DNA of 64,000 nucleotides from Sipunculus nudus (lineage: Eukaryota > Annelida > Sipuncula > Golfingiida > Sipunculidae), in NCBI GenBank assembly GCA_026874595.1, contig CM049318.1, positions 45,552,456 to 45,616,455 of the forward strand. The letters run 5' to 3'. Made by a program: the position numbers and the translations under genes. Shown piece by piece: positions 1 through 10,621 of this stretch. The notes below the pieces were generated by a model. The model saw only the letters and a list, made by a program, of their open reading frames with translations. It did no database searches and was not told where the DNA came from. The stretch's first letter is position 1, and every line of letters begins with the position of its first letter.

Positions 1-1028
1 GGCATAGACTTTCCCAAGCAAATTTACAAGCAAGTATAAAGGGTGTATGTCACAAGATTGTCACTGTCACAAGATTGTCACAAACATGGCATAGACTTTC
101 CCAAGCAAATTTACAAGCAAGTATAAAGGGTGTGTGTCACAAGATTGTCACTGTCACAAGATTGTCACATACATGGCATAGACTTTCCCAAGCAAATTTA
201 CAAGCAATTATTAAAGGTATGTGTCACAAGATTGTCAACAAACATGGCATAGACTTTCCGAAGCAAATTTACAAGCAAGTATAAAGGGTGTGTGTCACAA
301 GATTGTCACTGTCACATGATTGTCACAAACATGGCATAGACTTTCCTAAGCAAATTTACAAGCAAGTATAAAAGGTGTGTGTCACAAGATTATCTCTGTC
401 ACAAGATTGTCAGAAACATGGAACTGACTGTCCAAAGCAAATTTACAAGCAAGTATAAGGGTGTGTGTTACAAGATTGTCACTGTCACAAAACATGTCGC
501 AAACTTGGCAGAGACCTTCCCAAGCAAATTTACAAGCAAATATAAATGGTGTGTGTCACAAGATTGTCACTGTTTACAAGATTGTCACAAACATGGCATA
601 GACTGTCCCAAGCAAATTTACAAGCAAGTATAAAGGGAGTGTGTCACAAGATTGTCACTGTCACAAGATTGTCACAAACATTGCCCAGACTTTCCCAAGC
701 AAATTTAGAAGCAAGCATAAAGGGTGTGTGTCACAAGATTGTCACTGTCACAAACATGTCGCAAACATGGCACAGGACTTTCCCAAGCAAATTAACAAGC
801 AAGTATAAAGGGTGTGTGTCACAAGATTGTCACTGTCACAAGATTGTCACAAACATGGCATAGACTTTCCCAAGCAAATTTACAAGCAAGTATAAAGGGT
901 GTGTGTCACAAGATTGTCACTGTCACAAGATTGTCACAAACATGGCATAGACTTTCCCAAGCAATTTTACAAGCAAGTGTAAAGGGTGTGTGTCACAAGA
1001 TTGTCATTGTCACAGGATAGTCAAAAAC
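1..1028 (+). repeat. Left array segment, diverged copy of about 2,463-3,490
   Basis: This segment precedes the 21-kb blocks. The order of its variants (a CACATACATGG unit, a short unit, a GGAACTGACTGTCCAAAGC unit, a TGTCGCAAACTTGG unit, then units with AATTTTACAAGCAAGTG) follows that of 2,463-3,490, with an offset of 2,462 bases at its right end. It carries more private substitutions and small indels than the 21-kb copies show against each other, for example a CTGTTTACAAG insertion near 570. It therefore looks like an older duplicate of that block. Confidence 0.75.
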
Positions 1029-1528
1029 NNNNNNNNNNNNNNNNNNNNNNNNNNNNNNNNNNNNNNNNNNNNNNNNNNNNNNNNNNNNNNNNNNNNNNNN
1101 NNNNNNNNNNNNNNNNNNNNNNNNNNNNNNNNNNNNNNNNNNNNNNNNNNNNNNNNNNNNNNNNNNNNNNNNNNNNNNNNNNNNNNNNNNNNNNNNNNNN
1201 NNNNNNNNNNNNNNNNNNNNNNNNNNNNNNNNNNNNNNNNNNNNNNNNNNNNNNNNNNNNNNNNNNNNNNNNNNNNNNNNNNNNNNNNNNNNNNNNNNNN
1301 NNNNNNNNNNNNNNNNNNNNNNNNNNNNNNNNNNNNNNNNNNNNNNNNNNNNNNNNNNNNNNNNNNNNNNNNNNNNNNNNNNNNNNNNNNNNNNNNNNNN
1401 NNNNNNNNNNNNNNNNNNNNNNNNNNNNNNNNNNNNNNNNNNNNNNNNNNNNNNNNNNNNNNNNNNNNNNNNNNNNNNNNNNNNNNNNNNNNNNNNNNNN
1501 NNNNNNNNNNNNNNNNNNNNNNNNNNNN
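1029..1528. other. Assembly gap, exactly 500 N
   Basis: Exactly 500 N interrupt the satellite in the middle of a unit. The left flank stops after ...GTCAAAAAC and the right flank resumes at AAATTTACAAGC. In the paralogous block at 3,490-3,512 these landmarks are separated by only 21 bp. The round length and the phase mismatch indicate a placeholder rather than a measured gap. Open frames across it are artefacts. Confidence 0.97.
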
Positions 1529-2123
1529 AAATTTACAAGCAAGTATAAAAGGTGTGTGTCACAAGATTGCCATTGTCACAAGATTGTCACAAACATGGAA
1601 CTGACTGTCCCAAGCAATTTTACAAGCAAGTGTAAAGGGTGTGTGTCACAAGATTGTCATTGTCACAGGATTGTCACAAACATGGCATAGACTTTCCCAA
1701 GCAAATTTACAAGCAAGTATAAAAGGTGTGTGTCACAAGATTGTCACTGTCACAAGATTGTCACAAACATGGAACTGACTGTCCCAAGCAAATTTATAAG
1801 CAAGCATAAAGGGTGTGTGTCACAAGATTGTCACTGTCACAAGATTGTCACAAACATGGCATAGACTTTCCCAAGCAAATTTACAAGCAAGAGTAAAGGG
1901 TGTGTGTCACAAGATTGTCACTGTCAAAAGATTGTCACAAACTTGGCATAGACTTTCCAAAGCAAATTTACGAGCAAGTATAAAAGGTGTGTGTCACAAT
2001 ATTGTCACTGTCACAAGATTGTCACAAACATGGAACTGACTGTCCCAAGCAAATTTATAAGCAAGCATAAACGGTGTGTGTCACAAGATTGTCACTGTCA
2101 CAAACATGTCGCAAACTTGGCAG
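1529..2123 (+). repeat. Array segment after the gap, paralogue of 3,512-4,106
   Basis: This stretch aligns with 3,512-4,106 at a constant offset of 1,983 bases and carries the same succession of variant units (GGAACTGACTG unit, AATTTTACAAG unit, CAAGAGTAAAG unit, CACAATATTG unit). Together with the left flank of the gap it suggests that 1-2,123 is one old duplicate of about 2.46-4.1 kb. Confidence 0.75.
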
Positions 2124-5100
2124 AGACTTTCCCAAGCAAATTTACAAGCAAATATAAAGGTTGTGTGTCACAAGATTGTCACTGTCACAAGATTGTTTCA
2201 AACCTTGCACAGACTTTCCCATGCAAATTTACAAGCAAATATAAATGGTGTGTCACAAGATTGTCACTGTCACAAGATTGTCACAAACATGGCATAGACT
2301 GTCCCAAGCAAATTTACAAGCAAGTATAAAGGGATTGTGTCACAAGATTGTCACTGTCACAAGATTGTCACAAACATTGCACAGACTGTCCCAAGCAAAT
2401 TTAGAAGCAAGCATAAAGGGTGTGTGTCCACAAGATTGTCACTGTCACAAACATGTCGCAAACATGGCACTGACTTTCCTAAGCAAATTAACAAGCAAGT
2501 ATAAAGGGTACGTGTCATAAGATTGTCACTGTCACAAGATTGTCACAAACATGGCATAGACTTTCCCAAGCAAATTTACAAGCAAGTATAAAGGGTGTGT
2601 GTCACAAGATGGTCACTGTCACAAGATTGTCACATAAATGGCATAGACTTTCCCAAGCAAATTTACAAGCAATTATTAAAGGTATGTGTCACAAGATTGT
2701 CACAAACATGGCATAGACTTTCCGAAGCAAATTTACAAGCAAGTATAAAGGGTGTGTGTCATAAGATTGTCACTGTCACATGATTGTCACAAACATGGCA
2801 TAGACTTTCCTAAGCAAATTTACAAGCAAGTATAAAAGGTGTGTGTCACAAGATTGTCCCTGTCACAAGATTGTCACAAACATGGAACTGACTGTCCAAA
2901 GCAAATTTACAAGCAAGCATAAAGGGTGTGTATTACAAGATTATCACTGTCACAAACATGTCGCAAACTTGGCAGAGACCTTCCCAAGCAAATTTACAAG
3001 CAAATATAAATGGTGTGTGTCACAAGATTGTCACTGTCACAAGATTGTCATAAACATGGCATAAACTGTCCCAAGCAAATTTACAAGCAAGTATAAAGGG
3101 AGTGTGTCACAAGATTGTCACTGTCACAAGATTGTCACAAACATGGCACAGACTGTCCCAAGCAAATTTAGAAGAAAACATAAAGGGTGTGTGTCACAAG
3201 ATTGTCACTGTCACAAACATGTCGCAAACATGGCACAGACTTTCCCAAGCAAATTAACAAGCAAGTATAAAGGGTGTGTGTCACAAGATTGTCACTGTCA
3301 CAAGATTGTCACAAACATGGCATAGACTTTCCGAAGCAAATTTACAAGCAAGTATAAAGGGTGTGTGTCACAAAATTGTCACTGTCACAAGATTGTCACA
3401 AACATGGCATAGACTTTCCCAAGCAATTTTACAAGCAAGTGTAAAGGGTGTGTGTCACAAGATTGTCATTGTCACAGGATTGTCACAAACATGGCATAGA
3501 CTTTCCTAAGCAAATTTACAAGCAAGTATAAAAGGTGTGTGTCACAAGATTGTCACTGTCACAAGATTGTCACAAACATGGAACTGACTGTCCCAAGCAA
3601 TTTTACAAGCAAGTGTAAAGGGTGTGTGTCACAAGATTGTCACTGTCACAGGATTGTCACAAACATGGCATAGACTTTCCCAAGCAAATTTACAAGCAAG
3701 TATAAAAGGTGTGTGTCACAAGATTGTCACTGTCACAAGATTGTCACAAACATGGAACTGACTGTCCCAAGCAAATTTAAAAGCAAGCATAAAGGGTGTG
3801 TGTCACAAGATTTTCACTGTCACAAGATTGTCACAAAGATGGCATAGACTTTCCCAAGCAAATTTACAAGCAAGAGTAAAGGGTGTGTGTCACAAGATTG
3901 TCACTGTCACAAGATTGTCACAAACATGGCATAGACTTTCCAAAGCAAATTTAAGAGCAAGTATAAAAGGTGTGTGTCACAATATTGTCACTGTCACAAG
4001 ATTGTCACAAACATGGAACTGACTGTCCCAAGCAAATTTATAAGCAAGCATAAAGGGTGTGTGTCACAAGATTGTCACTGTCACAAACATTTCGCAAACT
4101 TGGCAGAGACTTTCCCAAGCAAATTTACAAGCAAATATAAAGGTTGTGTGTCACAAGATTGTCACTGTCACAAGATTGTTTCAAACCTTGCACAGACTTT
4201 CCCATGCAAATTTACAAGCAAATATAAATGGTGTGTCACAAGATTGTCACTGTCACAAGATTGTCACTGTCACAAACATGTCGCAAATATGGCACAGACT
4301 TTCCCAAGCAAATTAACAAGCAAGTATAAAGGGTGTGTGTCACAAGATTGTCACTGTCACAAGATTGTCACAAACATGGCATAGACTTTCCCAAGCAAAT
4401 TTACAAGAAAGTATAAAGGGTGTGTGTACAAGATTGTCACTGTCACAAGATTGTCCCAAACATGGCATAGACTTTCCCAAGCAAATTTACAAGCAAGTAT
4501 TAAAGGTGTGTTTCACAAGATTGTCACAAACATGGCATAGACTTTCCCAAGCAAATTTATAAGCAAGTATGAAGGGTGTGTGTCACAAGATTGTCACTGT
4601 CGCAAGATTGTCACAAACACTGCACAGACTGTCCCAAGCAAATTTAGAAGCAAGCATAAAGGGTGTGTGTCACAAGATTGTCACTGTCACAAACATGTCG
4701 CAAACATTGCACAAACTGTCCCAAGCAAATTTAGAAGCAAGCATAAAGGGTGTGTGTCACAAGATTGTCACTGTCACAAACATGTCGCAAACATGGCACA
4801 GACTTTCCCAATCAAATTAACAAGCAAGTATAAAGGGTGTGTGTCACAAGATTGTCACTGGCACAAGATTGTCACAAACATGGCATAGACTTTCCCAAGC
4901 AAATTTACAAGCAGGTATAAAGGGTGTGTGTCACAAGATTTTCACTGTCACAAGATTGTCAAAAACATGGCATAGGCTTTCCCAAGCAAATTTCAGGCAA
5001 GTGTAAAGGGTGTGTGTCACAAGATTGTCACTGTCACAAGATTGTCACAAACATGGCATAGGCTTTCCCAAGCAAATTAACAAGCAAGTATTAAGGGTGT

Positions 5101-7082
5101 GTGTCATAAGATTGTCACTGTCACAAGATTGTCACAAACATGGCATAGACCTTCCCAAGCAATTTTACAAGCAAGTGTTAAGGGTGTGTGTCACAAGATT
5201 GACACTGTCACAAGATTGTTTCAAACCTTGCACAGACTTTCCCAAGCAAATTTACAAGCATATATAAATGGTGTGTGTCACAAGATAGTCACTGTCACAA
5301 GATTGTCACAAACATGGCATAGACTGTCCCAAGCAAATTTACAAGCAAGTATAAAGGGAGTGTGTCACAAGATTGTCACTGTCACAAGATTGTCACAAAC
5401 ATTGCACAAACTGTCCCAAGCAAATTTAGAAGCAAGCATAAAGGGTGTGTGTCACAAGATTGTCACTGTCACAAGATTGTCACAAACATGGCATAGACTT
5501 TCCCAAGCAATTTTACGAGCAAGTGTAAAGGGTGTGTGTCATAAGATTGTCACTGTCACAAGATTGTCACAAACATGGCATAGACTTTCCCAAGCAAATT
5601 TACAAGCAAGTATAAAGGGTGTGTGTCACAAGATTGTCACTGTCACAAGATTGTCACAAACATGGCATAGACTTTCCCAAGCAATTTTACAAGCAAGTGT
5701 AAAGGGTGTGTGTCACAAGATTGTCATTGTCACAGGATTGTCAAAAACATGGCATAGACTTTCCCAAGCAAATTTACAAGCAAGTATAAAAGGTGTGTGT
5801 CACAAGATTGTCACTGTCACAAGATTGTCACAAACATGGAACTGACTGTCCAAAGCAAATTTATAAGCAAGCATGAAGGGTGTGTGTCACAAGATTGTCA
5901 CTGTCACAAGATTGTCACAAACATGGCATAGACTTTCCCAAGCAAATTTACAAGCAAGAGTAAAGGGTGTGTGTCACAAGATTGTCACTGTCAAAAGATT
6001 GTCACAAACATGGCATAGACTTTCCAAAGCAAATTTACGAGCAAGTATAAAAGGTGTGTGTCACAATATTGTCACTGTCACAAGATTGTCACAAACATGG
6101 AACTGACTGTCCCAAGAAAATTTATAAGCAAGCATAAAGGGTGTGTGTCACAAGATTGTCACTGTCACAAGATTGTCACAAACATGGCATAGACTTTCCC
6201 AAGCAAATTTACAAGCAAGAGTAAAGGGTGTGTGTCACAAGATTGTCACTGTCAAAAGATTGTCACAAACATGGCATAGACTGTCCCAAGCAAATTTATA
6301 AGCAAGCATAAACGGTGTGTGTCACAAGATTGTCACTGTCACAAACATGTCGCAAACTTGGCAGAGACTTTCCCAAGCAAATTTACAAGCAAATATAAAG
6401 GTTGTGTGTCACAAGATTGTCACGGTCACAAGATTGTTTCAAACCTTGCACAGACTTTCCCATGCAAATTTACAAGCAAATATAAATGGTGTGTCACAAG
6501 ATTGTCACTGTCACAAGATTGTCACAAACATGGCATAGACTGTCCCAAGCAAATTTACAAGCAAGTATAAAGGGATTGTGTCACAAGATTGTCACTGTCA
6601 CAAGATTGTCACAAACATTGCACAGACTGTCCCAAGCAAATTTAGAAGCAAGCATAAAGGGTGTGTGTCACAAGATTGTCACTGTCACAAACATGTCGCA
6701 AACATGGCACAGACTTTCCTAAGCAAATTAACAAGCAAGTATAAAGGGTACGTGTCATAAGATTGTCACTGTCACAAGATTGTCACAAACATGGCATAGA
6801 CTTTCCCAAGCAAATTTACAAGCAAGTATAAAGGGTGTGTGTCACAAGATGGTCACTGTCACAAGATTGTCACATACATGGCATAGACTTTCCCAAGCAA
6901 ATTTACAAGCAATTATTAAAGGTATGTGTCACATGATTGTCACAAACATGGCATAGACTTTCCTAAGCAAATTTACAAGCAAGTATAAAAGGTGTGTGTC
7001 ACAAGATTGTCCCTGTCACATGATTGTCACAAACATGGAACTGACTGTCCAAAGCAAATTTACAAGCAAGCATAAAGGGTGT

Positions 7083-7108
7083 GTGTTACAAGATTGTCAC
7101 TGTCACAA
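7083..7108 (+). repeat. Junction of a 174-bp (two-unit) deletion in copy 1
   Basis: Upstream of this point copy 1 and copy 2 align at +21,365 and downstream at +21,539, a difference of exactly 174 bp. Copy 2 at about 28.45-28.65 kb and the internal paralogue at about 13.73-13.92 kb both keep the two extra units (TGTCGCAAACTTGG and TTGTCATAAACATGGCATAAAC). The short form here is therefore a deletion, not an insertion elsewhere. Confidence 0.85.
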
Positions 7109-7356
7109 GATTGTCACAAACATTGCACAGACTGTCCCAAGCAAATTTAGAAGAAAACATAAAGGGTGTGTGTCACAAGATTGTCACTGTCACAAACATG
7201 TCGCAAACATGGCACAGACTTTCCCAAGCAAATTAACAAGCAAGTATAAAGGGTGTGTGTCACAAGATTGTCACTGTCACAAGATTGTCACGAACATGGC
7301 ATAGACTTTCCCAAGCAAATTTACAAGCAAGTTTAAAGGGTGTGTGTCACAAAATT

Positions 7357-9266
7357 GTCACTGTCACAAGATTGTCACAAACATGGCATAGACTTTCCCA
7401 AGCAATTTTACAAGCAAGTGTAAAGGGTGTGTGTCACAAGATTGTCATTGTCACAGGATTGTCACAAACATGGCATAGACTTTCCTAAGCAAATTTACAA
7501 GCAAGTATAAAAGGTGTGTGTCACAAGATTGTCACTGTCACAAGATTGTCACAAACATGGAACTGACTGTCCCAAGCAATTTTACAAGCAAGTGTAAAGG
7601 GTGTGTGTCACAAGATTGTCACTGTCACAGGATTGTCACAAACATGGCATAGACTTTCCCAAGCAAATTTACAAGCAAGTATAGAGGTGTGTGTCACAAG
7701 ATTGTCACTGTCACAAGATTGTCACAAACATGGAACTGACTGTCCCAAGCAAATTTATAAGCAAGCATAAAGGGTGTGTGTCACAAGATTTTCACTGTCA
7801 CAAGATTGTCACAAAGATGGCATAGACTTTCCCAAGCAAATTTACAAGCAAGAGTAAAGGGTGTGTGTCACAAGATTGTCACTGTCACAAAATTGTCACA
7901 AACATGGCATAGACTTTCCAAAGCAAATTTACGAGCAAGTATAAATGGTGTGTGTCACAATATTGTCACTGTCACAAGATTGTCACAAACATGGAACTGA
8001 CTGTCCCAAGCAAATTTATAAGCAAGCATAAAGGGTGTGTGTCACAAGATTGTCACTGTCACAAACATGTCGCAAACTTGGCAGAGACTTTCCCAAGCAA
8101 ATTTACAAGCAAATATAAAGGTTGTGTGTCACAAGATTGTCACTGTCACAAGATTGTTTCAAACCTTGCACAGACTTTCCCATGCAAATTTACAAGCAAA
8201 TATAAATGGTGTGTCACAAGATTGTCACTATCACAAGATTGTCACTGTCACAAACATGTCGCAAACATGGCATAGACTTTCCCAAGCAAATTAACAAGCA
8301 AGTATAAAGGGTGTGTGTCACAAGATTGTCACTGTCACAAGATTGTCACAAACATGGCATAGACTTTCCCAAGCAAATTTACAAGAAAGTATAAAGGATG
8401 TGTGTCACAAGATTGTCACTGTCACAAGATTGTCCCAAACATGGCATAGACTTTCCCAAGCAAATTTACAAGCAAGTATTAAAGGTGTGTTTCACAAGAT
8501 TGTCACAAACATGGCATAGACTTTCCCAAGCAAATTTATAAGCAAGTATGAAGGGTGTGTGTCACAAGATTGTCACTGTCGCAAGATTGTCACAAACACT
8601 GCACAGACTGTCCCAAGCAAATTTAGAAGCAAGCATAAAGGGTGTGTGTCACAAGATTGTCACTGTCACAAACATGTCGCAAACATTGCACAAACTGTCC
8701 CAAGCAAATTTAGAAGCAAGCATAAAGGGTGTGTGTCACAAGATTGTCACTGTCACAAACATGTCGCAAACATGGCACAGACTTTCCCAAGCAAATTAAC
8801 AAGCAAGTATAAAGGGTGTGTGTCACAAGATTGTCACTGGCACAAGATTGTCACAAACATGGCATAGACTTTCCCAAGCAAATTTACAAGCAAGTATAAA
8901 GGGTGTGTGTCACAAGATTTTCACTGTCACAAGATTGTCAAAAACATGGCATAGGCTTTCCCAAGCAAATTTCAGGCAAGTGTAAAGGGTGTGTGTCACA
9001 AGATTGTCACTGTCACAAGATTATCACAAACATGGCATAGGCTTTCCAAAGCAAATTAACAAGCAAGTATTAAGGGTGTGTGTCATAAGATTGTCACTGT
9101 CACAAGATTGTCACAAACATGGCATAGACTTTCCCAAGCAATTTTACAAGCAAGTGTTAACGGTGTGTGTCACAAGATTGACATTGTCACAAGATTGTTT
9201 CAAACCTTGCACAGACTTTCCCAAGCAAATTTACAAGCATATATAAATGGTGTGTGTCACAAGATA
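7357..9266 (+). repeat. Nested 1,910-bp tandem block, first copy
   Basis: Sequence from 7,357 matches 9,267 onward at +1,910, up to about 8,036/9,946. It then matches at +1,634 (8,313/9,947 onward) because 276 bp, including the 104-bp unit at about 8.2 kb, is absent from the second copy. The junction near 9,264 is marked by a CACAAGATAGTCAC unit running into the AATTTTACAAGCAAGTG unit. The same arrangement recurs in the homologous positions of the other blocks, for example 28.9-31.7 kb and 38.3-41.1 kb. Confidence 0.75.
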
Positions 9267-10621
9267 GTCACTGTCACAAGATTGTCACAAACATGGCATA
9301 GACTTTCCCAAGCAATTTTACAAGCAAGTGTAAAGGGTGTGTGTCACAAGATTGTCATTGTCACAGGATTGTCACAAACATGGCATAGACTTTCCTAAGC
9401 AAATTTACAAGCAAGTATAAAAAGTGTGTGTCACAAGATTGTCACTGTCACAAGATTGTCACAAACATGGAACTGACTGTCCCAAGCAATTTTACAAGCA
9501 AGTGTAAAGGGTGTGTGTCACAAGATTGTCACTGTCACAGGATTGTCACAAACATGGCATAGACTTTCCCAAGCAAATTTACAAGCAAGTATAGAGGTGT
9601 GTGTCACAAGATTGTCACTGTCACAAGATTGTCACAAACATGGAACTGACTGTCCCAAGCAAATTTATAAGCAAGCATAAAGGGTGTGTGTCACAAGATT
9701 TTCACTGTCACGAGATTGTCACAAAGATGGCATAGACTTTCCCAAGCAAATTTACAAGCAAGAGTAAAGGGTGTGTGTCACAAGATTGTCACTGTCACAA
9801 AATTGTCACAAACATGGCATAGACTTTCCAAAGCAAATTTACGAGCAAGTATAAATGGTGTGTGTCACAATATTGTCACTGTCACAAGATTGTCACAAAC
9901 ATGGAACTGACTGTCCCAAGCAAATTTATAAGCAAGCATAAAGGGTGTGTGTCACAAGATTGTCACTGTCACAAGATTGTCACAAACATGGCATAGACTT
10001 TCCCAAGCAAATTTACAAGAAAGTATAAAGGATGTGTGTCACAAGATTGTCACTGTCACAAGATTGTCCCAAACATGGCATAGACTTTCCCAAGCAAATT
10101 TACAAGCAAGTATTAAAGGTGTGTTTCACAAGATTGTCACAAACATGGCATAGACTTTCCCAAGCAAATTTATAAGCAAGTATGAAGGGTGTGTGTCACA
10201 AGATTGTCACTGTCGCAAGATTGTCACAAACACTGCACAGACTGTCCCAAGCAAATTTAGAAGCAAGCATAAAGGGTGTGTGTCACAAGATTGTCACTGT
10301 CACAAACATGTCGCAAACATTGCACAAACTGTCCCAAGCAAATTTAGAAGCAAGCATAAAGGGTGTGTGTCACAAGATTGTCACTGTCACAAACATGTCG
10401 CAAACATGGCACAGACTTTCCCAAGCAAATTAACAAGCAAGTATAAAGGGTGTGTGTCACAAGATTGTCACTGGCACAAGATTGTCACAAACATGGCATA
10501 GACTTTCCCAAGCAAATTTACAAGCAAGTATAAAGGGTGTGTGTCACAAGATTTTCACTGTCACAAGATTGTCAAAAACATGGCATAGGCTTTCCCAAGC
10601 AAATTTCAGGCAAGTGTAAAG
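9267..10621 (+). repeat. Nested 1.9-kb tandem block, second copy (internally deleted, truncated)
   Basis: This is the partner of 7,357-9,266. It lacks 276 bp relative to the first copy and is cut off on the right by the ~7-kb block junction at 10,621. It includes the cassette of two GCAAACATTGCACAAAC/TTTAGAAGCAAGCAT units that recurs every few kilobases in the array (for example 4.6, 8.6, 10.2, 11.5, 16.1, 17.7 and 19.3 kb). Confidence 0.72.

Larger units (their letters stand above)
3708..10621 (+). repeat. Nested ~7-kb block, copy a (6,914 bp)
   Basis: Within the 21-kb block, 3,708 onward matches 10,622 onward at an offset of 6,914. The offset becomes 6,653 after a 261-bp (three-unit) difference near 6.0 kb, then 6,827 at the 174-bp deletion near 7.1 kb, then 7,522 and 7,520. 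All but the 2-bp change are near-whole numbers of units, as expected for unequal exchange in register. The left break sits where TTTACAAGCAAGTATAAAAGG (3,69x) and TTTCAGGCAAGTGTAAAGG (10,60x) give way to a shared GGTGTGTGTCAC. Confidence 0.8.

Noticed and set aside
986-1690. Open frames of 173-234 codons spanning the gap
   Set aside because: They consist mostly of N translated as X.
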